From assembly GCA_020058145.1 (NCBI GenBank), contig JAGVEP010000409.1, positions 1 to 34,741 on the forward strand: a stretch of 34,741 bases of DNA, written 5' to 3'. Positions 8,121 through 15,122 of the stretch are shown piece after piece. This DNA is from Phycisphaerae bacterium. GTDB lineage: Bacteria > Planctomycetota > Phycisphaerae > UBA1845 > Fen-1342. How positions within the stretch are numbered: position 1 is the first letter of the stretch; every line of letters starts with the position of its first letter. The notes beneath the pieces were generated by a model. The model made no database searches, had not been told where the DNA came from, and saw only the letters and a program-made list of their open reading frames with translations. The translations under genes were made by a program, and so were the position numbers.

Positions 8121-8993
8121 CTATCGGTCGCTGGACTCCGCCGTGAGCTCGAACCACTCCCCCTTCCGCCGAACGGACACCACCGGCGTTTCCAATTCGT
8201 GGTCGAAGGCGTACAGGCCGTCCCGTTCCGCGAGCCAGGTGAGCATTTGCTGTTTGGAGGCCCGGTTGTCGAGCGGGTACAGGTCGTAAGCCATGTTATA
8301 GGCGGCCCCGAGATGGTGTCGCGTGGGCATGAGGTCGCCGCCGAAAGCGAGCACGCGATCGCTGCCCTGCACGGCGATGGAGTGGTGTCCGCGGGTGTGT
8401 CCGGGCGTGGGGAGCGTGTGGATGCCCGGAGCGATTTCGGTGGCGCCCTCGATGACGCGCCAGGCATCGGCTGCACAGAGCGGCGAGTAGTTCTCCGCGC
8501 GATACGTGGCGGTCATGATGCCGAAGTTCGCGCAGGCGTCGTCGAGTTCGGGCTTGTGTACGTACACGCGGGCGTTCGGGAAGGTCAGTTTCAGTTGGCC
8601 ATCGGCGTTGTGGGTCAGCCCGCCGGCGTGATCGAAGTGCAGGTGCGAAACCACGACATCGGTGATCGACGCCGGGTCCACCCCCAGTGCCAGCAGGTTG
8701 GGCCGCAACCAGCAAGTGGGGTCGAGCGCGAAGATGTTCTGCTCTTTGGGGGTGTACTTTGAGCCGTGGCCGGTTTCGATCAGCACGCGGCGGTCGGTGC
8801 CCGGGCGCTCGACGAGCAGGCAGTTGCAAGCCAGCAGAATGCGATTCTGGTCGTCGGCGGGGTAGCTGCGGGACCAGAGCGCCTTGGGAATCAGGCCAAA
8901 CATGGCCCCGCCATCGAGCTTGAACTGGCCGCCGCTCACGAGGGTGACGGTGCAGTTGCCCAGGTCGTAGCGGGGCGGTGGGTTCGCCTGCAT
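8121..8993 (-). CDS. MBL-fold metallo-hydrolase (N-acyl homoserine lactonase/YtnP-like subgroup)
   Basis: The 290-residue protein (start ATG 8993, MQANPPPRYDLG) has the zinc motif SHLHFDHAGG (HxHxDH), a later metal His in TPGHTRGHHS, the Asp in AFGGDLM and a C-terminal His in FDHE. The order matches metallo-beta-lactamase-fold hydrolases of the lactonase or YtnP type. The substrate cannot be told from sequence. An upstream GTG at 9032 would add 13 residues but overlaps the divergent kdsC start, and the ATG fits family length better. There is no Shine-Dalgarno. A TATCAT hexamer 7 nt upstream suggests a leaderless transcript. The sigma-54 activator gene follows after 12 bp. Confidence 0.82.
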   Translation of the reverse strand: MQANPPPRYDLGNCTVTLVSGGQFKLDGGAMFGLIPKALWSRSYPADDQNRILLACNCLLVERPGTDRRVLIETGHGSKYTPKEQNIFALDPTCWLRPNLLALGVDPASITDVVVSHLHFDHAGGLTHNADGQLKLTFPNARVYVHKPELDDACANFGIMTATYRAENYSPLCAADAWRVIEGATEIAPGIHTLPTPGHTRGHHSIAVQGSDRVLAFGGDLMPTRHHLGAAYNMAYDLYPLDNRASKQQMLTWLAERDGLYAFDHELETPVVSVRRKGEWFELTAESSDR

Positions 8994-9000
8994 AATGCTA

Positions 9001-9006
9001 ATGATA
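9001..9006 (-). promoter_or_regulatory. Candidate -10 element giving a leaderless MBL-hydrolase mRNA
   Basis: TATCAT (5 of 6 to TATAAT) on the minus strand ends 7 nt before the ATG at 8993, so transcription would start at or next to the A of the start codon. No clear -35 is visible. The site sits in a small AT-rich island between the divergent hydrolase and kdsC genes. Confidence 0.3.
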
Positions 9007-9033
9007 TCCGACTGCCACGCTGGAGGACGCACT

Positions 9034-9570
9034 TTGACACTCGCGAAATCGCCGCTGGATATCCGCGGCCTGTGCCTCGATGTCGATGGTGTGCTGACCG
9101 ATGGGCGGCTGTCGTGGGACGACGCCGGCCACGGCGGCCGGCAGTTTCACGTACACGACGGGTTTGCGATTGACTGGTATCAGCGGCTCGGCGGCGTCGT
9201 GCTCATTTGCTCGGGCAAGACGTCGGAGGCCGTCGCCGCCCGGGCCCGCGAGCTGAAGATCCAGCACATGGTCCAGGGCAGCCGCGATAAGGTGCGCGAC
9301 GTGCAGGCCCTCATCGCGCCGCTGGGGCTGCGGCTCGACCAACTCGCGGTGATGGGCGATGACTTGCCAGACGTGCCGCTCATGAAGGTCTGCGGTTTTC
9401 CGATCGCCGTCGCGAACGCGGTCGATGAGGCCAAGGCCGCCGCACGGCTGGTGACGCGCCGGGCGGGGGGCGACGGGGCCGTGCGCGAGGCGCTCGAGCA
9501 CCTGCTGAGGCTGTCCGGGCAGTGGGCCGAGGTGCTGGCACACTACGGGATAGGTACCCAAGGAACGTAA
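9034..9570 (+). CDS. kdsC: KdsC-like 3-deoxy-D-manno-octulosonate 8-phosphate phosphatase (HAD family)
   Basis: The best start is the TTG at 9034: GGAGG lies 7 nt upstream, and the resulting 178-residue protein has normal KdsC length. An ATG at 8995 would add 13 residues with no ribosome site. HAD motifs: LDVDGVLTDG (nucleophile Asp16 and acid Asp18), ICSGKTS (60-64), Lys86 in GSRDK, and GDDLPD (108-113). The pattern without a cap domain and with DGVLTDG is typical of KdsC and the related sialic-acid synthase phosphatases. KdsC releases phosphate from Kdo-8-phosphate in LPS core synthesis. The next gene is LptC/LptA-like, and the kdsC-lptC-lptA order is conserved in many Gram-negative bacteria, which supports Kdo over sialic acid. 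Confidence 0.87.
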   Translation: MTLAKSPLDIRGLCLDVDGVLTDGRLSWDDAGHGGRQFHVHDGFAIDWYQRLGGVVLICSGKTSEAVAARARELKIQHMVQGSRDKVRDVQALIAPLGLRLDQLAVMGDDLPDVPLMKVCGFPIAVANAVDEAKAAARLVTRRAGGDGAVREALEHLLRLSGQWAEVLAHYGIGTQGT

Positions 9571-9571
9571 C

Positions 9572-9660
9572 GTCGGACTCGGAGGTCCGACGCTACTATG
9601 CCGTCGGACTCGGAGGTCCGACGCTACTATGCCGTCGGACTCGGAGGTCCGACGCTACTG
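9572..9660 (+). repeat. Three tandem copies of a 31-bp unit containing a 20-bp palindromic element (family A)
   Basis: GTCGGACTCGGAGGTCCGAC occurs at 9572-9591, 9603-9622 and 9634-9653, a period of 31 bp, each copy followed by GCTACT. The element forms a stem GTCGGAC/GTCCGAC with a 6-nt loop. The array starts one base after the kdsC stop and fills most of the space before the next gene, so three hairpins would form in the intergenic mRNA. Further copies lie at 10691-10710 (inverted, inside the next gene) and 34275-34294. Confidence 0.93.
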
Positions 9661-9694
9661 GACGCGCCGCGCGCGTCAGGCGAGGATTACCCGT

Positions 9695-12600
9695 ATGGCG
9701 CGAAACATCGTCCTGGCTGTCGCCACGCTGGCGGTCCTGGTGCTCGTGTTCGTCGGGTATGGATTGCTCGTCGGCACGCCGGCCGCGGAACACGCCGACC
9801 GGCGGGGTACCGAGCCGGTCCCACGGCACGAGCCGCCCACAACCGCACCGCTGAAGGTCGGCGACATGCTGACCATCCCCGCGGGCGGCAAGATCATGTT
9901 CCGCCGCTATGACGACAAGACCGGCCGGCCGCGCGACATGTTCCTGTGCCGCGATTGGCAGCCGGTGCCCGGCTCGAAGAACGAGATCCGCGTCGCGCAG
10001 CCCGAGTTGGCCATTCGGCTGCCCAGCGGCATGATCGCCACGATCTCCGCCGAAGAGGGACAAATCACGGTCGATCGGCTGGAGGAATCGCAAATGCGGC
10101 CCAAGCTCGGCCGCCTGGCCGGCGACGTGCGGATGGTGGTGGACCGCGATACCGGACTTGACCGCTCGCCTAAAGAGGAACGGCCTGAGGACCTGATCAC
10201 GATCGCGGTGCCGCAACTGACGTTCGATCTCGAGATCGGGGAGCTTAAGACAGACGATCACATTACGGTCGTTTCTGACGACTTCGAGATCGCCGGCGCC
10301 GGCCTGCACCTCATCTGGAACCAGATGGCCAATCGGATTGAGACCTTGACCATCGAGCGCGGCGAGCAGTTCGTGCTCTACGGCGCCGCGGGGCTGTTCG
10401 GCCTGCAACCCGGTCGCGAAACGGGCGAGACCAGCACGTCTGAGCCCGCCACCGCCCCGGCGGAAAAAGCCAAGCACCGGCAGCCCAGACGACCGCCGCG
10501 CCCGGCGACGGCGTATGATTGCCTGCTTACCGGCGGGCTCGTGGCCGAGCAATACCACGGCAGCGAGCGGGTCGGCGGGCTGGACGCGGACGAGGTGCAC
10601 CTGCTGTTCGACGTGGGCGGTGCCAACCGGCTGGTCAGGGCCAAAACCCCCACGACCACGGCACTTGGCGCGCACGGCGCGTCCAGTAGCGTCGGACCTC
10701 CGAGTCCGACGAGCCGCCCGGCGCGCGAGGAGCGTGATCGGCTGGTCGTACACTGGACCGGCAAGCTGCAACTCGGTCCGACGGAACCGCCGGGTGCGGA
10801 CGAGCCGCCGCGCCGTCGCTTCGAGGCGGTGGGGAACCCGGTCGTGCTGACGCGCGGCGATGGCACGGTGCGCTGCACCAAGGTGGTTTACCACGACGAC
10901 ACGCGGCGTGTGTGGCTCTATCCGACCGCTGGCGGCACGGTCGAGTTCGGCATGGGAGCGAACCTGTCGGCGTCGGCGGAGAGCGTGTTCATCGACCGCA
11001 ATGCGCGGATCGCCAAGCTGATCGGCAACGTCGAGTTGCGCTCCCGCCACGGCGGGACCCCGGCGGCCCGCGTTTCGTCGATCCGTAGCTCTTACTGGGC
11101 GGAATTGCACTTGGCTGAGTCGGCGGCCACCGGCGAAGTTGCCGACAGCGGTGCGCTGGTGGACGTGGGGCGGCTCGAGTCGGCCACGTTTGTCGGCGAC
11201 GTCCAGGTGGTCCTGAACGAGCAACTGCTCACGGCGCACCGGCTCGACGTGACGTTCAAAGCCGACGCCGCCGGGCGGTCGTTCGAGGAATCGCTCGATG
11301 GCGCGACGGCGAGCGGCAACGTGGTCCTGACCAGCGGGAAGGGACGGCTGGAAAGTGGCGAACTGGACCTGGCCTTCGCGCTGGCGCCCGAGCGCGGTCT
11401 GTATCCACGCCGGATGGACGCCCGTGGCGACGTGGTCATTCACCGCGACCGGGCCAGCATTCGCGGCGAGCATATTTCGGCCGAGCTCGAGCCGCCGCCG
11501 GCCGAGTCCGCTGACAAGCAGGCCGCGTTCGTGATGCGTACGCTCAGCGTGCGCGGCGATGCGGAGCTGATCGACCCGGATAACAAGACGGCGGCACGTG
11601 GACAGGAGATTACCGCCGAGTTCGAGGGACTGAATCGGCTTGCCACCGCGACTGTGAGTGGCGACGAGTCGCAACCCGGCTTGGTACACGCCCGGCCCTA
11701 CACCGTCAGCGGGAGGAAGGTCGAATTGGACCGCGGCGCGCAGACCATACACGTGGACGGTCCGTCGCGCCTCGCGCTGCGCACGCAACGAAGCCTGCAG
11801 GGCGAGCGGCGCGGCCAGCCCGTGCCGGTGATCGTCACGAGCGACCGCCTGCTGCACATCGACGGCCGGCGAAACACCGTCCGCTTCGAAGGCAGCGTGG
11901 TGGCACGCAGCGAAGAAGAGGAGCTGCGCGGAGACACCCTGGCGCTGCTGCTGGAAGATGTCGCCGACACCGCCGCGCCGGAATCCCGGCCCGCGTGGCA
12001 GGAGGCCTGGCACCAGATGCGCCGGGCGCTCGGCGCGGCGGACAAGCAGCGCTCGTCCGACGACCTCTTCGCGCTGCAAGCGGAGGATGAGCGCGAGAAG
12101 CTGCGCAAGGAACCCGTCCGGCTGACCGCGGACAACGCCCTCGTCACCAGCGAGACGTTCGAGGCCGGCGACGAACAGCCCGTGATGCACGCCAGCATCT
12201 CCGCCCCGCGGCTCGAGGTCGATATCGTGAGCCGCGAGATCATCACCACCGGCCTGACCGACCTGCTGATGACCGATCGCCGCGGCGTGCAGGATGCGGA
12301 CGCCGCCCGCGACGCGCTCGGTGTGCCGACCGCGCTGCTCAGCCGCGGACCGAGCCAGTCGGCCATCCGCTGCACGGGCCGCATGAGTTACACGCTCGGG
12401 CCGGACGGTCCGGACCGCCGCGACACAGTGATATTCGAAAACCAGGTCGTGTTTGTACACCGCACGGGCAAGGAGATGGTCAACCTGGCCGAGATGCTGC
12501 CGCAGGTGACGCAGAAGCCGGAGCTCCTCGATGCGCTCAAGAGCCGCAACGCCGCGCTCGATTGCGACCGGCTCGAGTGCTGGTTTGCGGTCGATCAGAA

Positions 12601-12916
12601 CGATCACACTCCGCGGCGTGGCGGAGCGTTGACGCGGGCGCCTCTGCGGCTGGCGTCGATGCTGGCGTCGGGCAGCGTGTACTTGCGGGACCAACAGGAC
12701 CCGTTGATTCGCGAAGTCAACGCGGGCTGGCTCGAGTTCAGTCGGGAGCAGAGCCGGATTCACGTGCGCGGCACGCCAGGGGCGGACGCCCGCGTGTACT
12801 CCCAGGACAAGAAGACCGGGCTGTTCGACGTACACGCCGGGCCGCAGCTCGTCATCAACCTGGCGGACGGGACGATTCGGTCGGATCGGATTGAAGGGGA
12901 AATGCGGAGGAAGTAG
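9695..12916 (+). CDS. Giant LptC/LptA (OstA)-like LPS-export periplasmic protein with N-terminal membrane anchor
   Basis: The ATG at 9695 (MARNIVLAVATLAVLV) has CGAGG 9 nt upstream, and the frame gives 1073 residues. One transmembrane helix (about 4-27) leads into a long region of repeated OstA-like strand modules. Examples are MLTIPAGGKIMFRRYDDKTG near the start, LSASAESVFIDRNARIAKLI, LLTAHRLDVTFKADAAG, ASIRGEHISAELE, DNKTAARGQEITAEFEGL and ATASGNVVLTSGKGRLESG. The phrases 'annotated sugar bridge' typical of LptA/LptC, i.e. 'G-V-x-DRLxxx...xxGNV', recur several times. LptC is normally about 190 residues and LptA about 180, so this protein may hold several units of the LPS bridge in one chain; this is inference. 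A family A palindrome is embedded in frame at about residue 333 (GASSSVGPPSPTSR). The equally long antisense frame is treated as a GC shadow. Confidence 0.75.
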   Translation: MARNIVLAVATLAVLVLVFVGYGLLVGTPAAEHADRRGTEPVPRHEPPTTAPLKVGDMLTIPAGGKIMFRRYDDKTGRPRDMFLCRDWQPVPGSKNEIRVAQPELAIRLPSGMIATISAEEGQITVDRLEESQMRPKLGRLAGDVRMVVDRDTGLDRSPKEERPEDLITIAVPQLTFDLEIGELKTDDHITVVSDDFEIAGAGLHLIWNQMANRIETLTIERGEQFVLYGAAGLFGLQPGRETGETSTSEPATAPAEKAKHRQPRRPPRPATAYDCLLTGGLVAEQYHGSERVGGLDADEVHLLFDVGGANRLVRAKTPTTTALGAHGASSSVGPPSPTSRPAREERDRLVVHWTGKLQLGPTEPPGADEPPRRRFEAVGNPVVLTRGDGTVRCTKVVYHDDTRRVWLYPTAGGTVEFGMGANLSASAESVFIDRNARIAKLIGNVELRSRHGGTPAARVSSIRSSYWAELHLAESAATGEVADSGALVDVGRLESATFVGDVQVVLNEQLLTAHRLDVTFKADAAGRSFEESLDGATASGNVVLTSGKGRLESGELDLAFALAPERGLYPRRMDARGDVVIHRDRASIRGEHISAELEPPPAESADKQAAFVMRTLSVRGDAELIDPDNKTAARGQEITAEFEGLNRLATATVSGDESQPGLVHARPYTVSGRKVELDRGAQTIHVDGPSRLALRTQRSLQGERRGQPVPVIVTSDRLLHIDGRRNTVRFEGSVVARSEEEELRGDTLALLLEDVADTAAPESRPAWQEAWHQMRRALGAADKQRSSDDLFALQAEDEREKLRKEPVRLTADNALVTSETFEAGDEQPVMHASISAPRLEVDIVSREIITTGLTDLLMTDRRGVQDADAARDALGVPTALLSRGPSQSAIRCTGRMSYTLGPDGPDRRDTVIFENQVVFVHRTGKEMVNLAEMLPQVTQKPELLDALKSRNAALDCDRLECWFAVDQNDHTPRRGGALTRAPLRLASMLASGSVYLRDQQDPLIREVNAGWLEFSREQSRIHVRGTPGADARVYSQDKKTGLFDVHAGPQLVINLADGTIRSDRIEGEMRRK
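10691..10710 (-). repeat. Family A palindromic element, inverted, inside the OstA-like coding sequence
   Basis: The copy reads GTCGGACCTCCGAGTCCGAC on the plus strand, the reverse complement of the copies at 9572-9653. Including flanks, 36 bp (10675-10710) match 9634-9669 in inverted orientation, so homology goes beyond the palindrome. It is translated as part of SSSVGPPSPT without breaking the frame, next to a Pro/Thr-rich low-complexity linker. Confidence 0.92.
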
Positions 12917-12942
12917 CGAGTGGCGAATAGCGAGTAGCGAGT
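12913..12942 (+). repeat. Four 7-bp tandem units (RTAGCGA) overlapping the OstA-gene stop
   Basis: Units GTAGCGA, GTGGCGA, ATAGCGA and GTAGCGA occupy 12913-12940, followed by GT. The TAG stop of the upstream gene (12914-12916) lies inside the first unit. A related three-unit array lies at 14923-14943, so the repeat flanks argS on both sides. Confidence 0.85.
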
Positions 12943-12955
12943 TGCTCCAACTCGC
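12937..12955. terminator. Perfect hairpin between convergent OstA-like gene and argS
   Basis: GCGAGTTG (12937-12944), loop CTC, CAACTCGC (12948-12955) makes an 8-bp stem with a 3-nt loop in the 61-bp gap between convergent stops. There is no T-tract. It is partly built from the last 7-bp repeat unit, so the repeat may have created the terminator. Confidence 0.5.
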
Positions 12956-12977
12956 CGCAGCGATTCGTGACTCGTCG

Positions 12978-14912
12978 CTACATTCGCTCGATCACCTCAA
13001 TCCCCAGCAGCCCCAAGCCGAGTCGCAGGGTTCGGGCCGCGAGGTCGCAAAGCCGCAGCCGGGACAGCCGCACCGCGTCGTCTGCGGCGAGCACCGGGCA
13101 CGATTCGTAGAAGCGCATGAAATCGGCCGCCAGTTCGTACAAGTAGGCACACAACGTGTGCGGCGTGAGGTTGCTCGCCACGTCGTCGATGGCCTCGCGC
13201 AGCCGTGCAAGGCGCAGGGCCAAGGCGCGTTCCGTGGGGTGGTCGAGGGCCAGTTTCACGTCCGGGGCATACACATCCGCCGTGCCGCCGCGGTCGACTG
13301 CCTTGCGGTAGATCGAGCGAATGCGCGTGTAGGCGTACATCATGTACGGGGCGGTATTGCCCTGCATCGCGAGCATCGTGTCCCAACTGAACACGTAATC
13401 GCCGTTGCGGTCACGGCACAGGTCAGCGTATTTCACCGCCGCGATTCCCACCCGCCGGGCGATATGGCGTCTTTCGTCGTCAGAGAGTGGCGCCGCGATT
13501 TCCCCCGCTTCGTGCCTGCGTGCCTCCGTGCCTTCGTCCCTGCTGCGAAGCAGCTCATAAGCCCGCGCTTCCGCCTCAGCGAGCAACTCCCGCAGCTTGA
13601 CGTTTTTCCCGTCGCGGGTCTTGAGCGGCCGACGGTCGCTGCCCAGCACGCTGCCATAGGTCACGTGCTCGACGCTCACGTCCGGCCCGACCCAGCCGGC
13701 CAGCCGTGCGCACTCGAAGAACATCTGGAAGTGCAGCTTCTGGCGGGCGTCCGTGACATAAATGACCCGCTGGGCGCCGCGCCCGGTCGGAAATTCCAAG
13801 TCGCGCAGGCGGAAGCGAATGGCCGCCAGGTCCGTCGTCGCGTACAGGTACGCCCCGTCCGACTTCTGAATGATCATCGGCAGATGACTGCCGTCGGGGG
13901 CCTTGAACCGCGGCTGGCCCTGCTCGTCGTACATGAACACGCACACCGCGCCCTGGTCGTCGCGCACTTCGGCCCGGAGACTGTCGCACTGGCTTCCAGC
14001 CGGTGAAAGCTCCTGCCTGAGTCCTGCCACGAGCGGTTCCAGGCGATCGTTGTAGAAGCTCTCGCCGCGCACGTCGTCCGGCGTGAGCAGTACCCCTAGC
14101 CGTGCGTAGATTTCCGTGAACGCCCGCCAGCTCTCGGCACAGATTTGCTGCCAGACGTGCCGGGCGACGGGGTCGCCGGACTGGAGCTGTCCGACGCACA
14201 GCCGGGCCTCGTCGGCAAAGGCCGGGTCCTGCTTAAACCGCTCTTGGGCCGCCCGGTAGTCGTTCTCGATCGCCTCCAGCACGTCGCCGTGCGTCGCGGA
14301 CGTGGGCAGCGGGTGCTCGCGATACCAGCGAATGAGCATGCCGAATTGCGTGCCCCAATCGCCGATGTGGTTCTGGCGGATCACGTCGTGCCCCTCGAAG
14401 GCGAGCGCGCGGGCGAACACGTCGCCGATGATCGTGCCGCGGAGATGCCCGACGTGCATCTGCTTGGCGATGTTGGGCTGCGAATACTCGACCACGACCC
14501 GCAGCGGTTGGGTCACCGGGGCCAAACCCACACGGTCGACGGGCGCGTGGGAATGTGGGAACGTGGGAACGTGGGAACAGAGTTCCGGCGCCGGAATCTC
14601 CGCCAAATGCCGTGCCAGAAACTCATTCCGCAGCCGAATGTTGATGAAACCCGGCCCGGCAACCTCCAGCGGCTCTACCACGTCGCCGAGCAGCGGCTCG
14701 ACGGCGGCCTTGATCCGCTCCGCGACCTCGCGTGGCTTGATCTTGAGGGTCTTCGCGAGCGCCATGGCGGCGTTGCACTGGTAGTCGCCGAACTGCGGGT
14801 CGCCCGCGAGCCGCAGGCCGGCGTCGGCAGGCACGGCCGTGGTACCCGCCACCTGCGCAAGCGCCGCGGCGAAGCGGGTGGAGAGCATTTGTTGCAGACT
14901 GTCGTGTTTCAT
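12978..14912 (-). CDS. argS: Arginyl-tRNA synthetase with two repeat-derived insertions
   Basis: This class I aminoacyl-tRNA synthetase charges tRNA-Arg. The 644-residue protein (ATG at 14912) has the N-terminal Add-1 domain (about 1-105; FGDYQCNAAMALAK, GPGFINIRL), the HIGH motif as HVGHLRGT (153-160), DWGTQFGMLI, a KMSKS-equivalent in KTRDGKNVKL (about 430-440), the KYADLCRDRN segment and an anticodon-binding C-terminal domain ending LGLGLLGIEVIERM. Catalytic motifs are intact. Two stretches look foreign to the family: SHVPTFPHSHAP before the catalytic core (about 113-124), encoded by an 8-bp tandem repeat, and RDEGTEARRHEAGE (about 457-470), encoded by another. Both avoid the catalytic motifs. 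No Shine-Dalgarno is visible, and a 7-bp repeat lies just upstream. Confidence 0.97.
   Translation of the reverse strand: MKHDSLQQMLSTRFAAALAQVAGTTAVPADAGLRLAGDPQFGDYQCNAAMALAKTLKIKPREVAERIKAAVEPLLGDVVEPLEVAGPGFINIRLRNEFLARHLAEIPAPELCSHVPTFPHSHAPVDRVGLAPVTQPLRVVVEYSQPNIAKQMHVGHLRGTIIGDVFARALAFEGHDVIRQNHIGDWGTQFGMLIRWYREHPLPTSATHGDVLEAIENDYRAAQERFKQDPAFADEARLCVGQLQSGDPVARHVWQQICAESWRAFTEIYARLGVLLTPDDVRGESFYNDRLEPLVAGLRQELSPAGSQCDSLRAEVRDDQGAVCVFMYDEQGQPRFKAPDGSHLPMIIQKSDGAYLYATTDLAAIRFRLRDLEFPTGRGAQRVIYVTDARQKLHFQMFFECARLAGWVGPDVSVEHVTYGSVLGSDRRPLKTRDGKNVKLRELLAEAEARAYELLRSRDEGTEARRHEAGEIAAPLSDDERRHIARRVGIAAVKYADLCRDRNGDYVFSWDTMLAMQGNTAPYMMYAYTRIRSIYRKAVDRGGTADVYAPDVKLALDHPTERALALRLARLREAIDDVASNLTPHTLCAYLYELAADFMRFYESCPVLAADDAVRLSRLRLCDLAARTLRLGLGLLGIEVIERM
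13508..13539 (-). repeat. Four 8-bp tandem units inside argS (consensus GCACGAAG)
   Basis: On the plus strand the units are CTTCGTGC, CTGCGTGC, CTCCGTGC and CTTCGTCC. On the coding strand they are GGACGAAG, GCACGGAG, GCACGCAG and GCACGAAG, translated as part of RDEGTEARRHEAGE in ArgRS. The array lies between the KMSKS-like loop and the KYADL helix, at a place where ArgRS length varies. Confidence 0.8.
14547..14578 (-). repeat. Four 8-bp tandem units (GTGGGAAC) inside argS
   Basis: Units GTGGGAAT, GTGGGAAC, GTGGGAAC and GTGGGAAC are contiguous on the plus strand. They are read on the minus strand as SHVPTFPHSH between the N-terminal tRNA-binding domain and the catalytic core. Eight is not a multiple of three, so copy-number change by one unit would break argS. 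Confidence 0.85.
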
Positions 14913-14922
14913 TGAGTTAAGA

Positions 14923-14943
14923 GTAGCGAATAGCGCGTAGCGA
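14923..14943 (+). repeat. Three 7-bp tandem units (RTAGCGA) just upstream of argS
   Basis: GTAGCGA, ATAGCGC and GTAGCGA lie 11 bp upstream of the argS start and are flanked on both sides by the direct repeat GAGTTAAGAG (14914-14923 and 14941-14950 approx.). It is the same family as 12913-12942. Confidence 0.82.
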
Positions 14944-15122
14944 GTTAAGAGGCCGTCCGCGGGGGACAACGACAATGCGAGGTTCGGGGGCTCGTCTTGC
15001 GGGGCGCGCGGGCGAGTCATACCATCCCCGCGGCGCGGCTTCGGCCGGCGCATGAACGCGGCGCACGCGGCTAGGAGGCGCTCCGTACACGCACGGCGGC
15101 CACAACGAGGAGTAATGGGGCC

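Noticed and set aside
9572..9660. CRISPR array
   Set aside because: Only three palindromic units with 11-bp identical spacers, further copies inside a gene and in both orientations, and no cas genes.
9596..12835. 1079-codon open frame on the minus strand opposite the OstA-like gene
   Set aside because: It is a mirror of a GC-rich gene. Its product is rich in Arg/His/Gln without domains, while the plus strand has a membrane anchor, OstA modules and the conserved position after kdsC.
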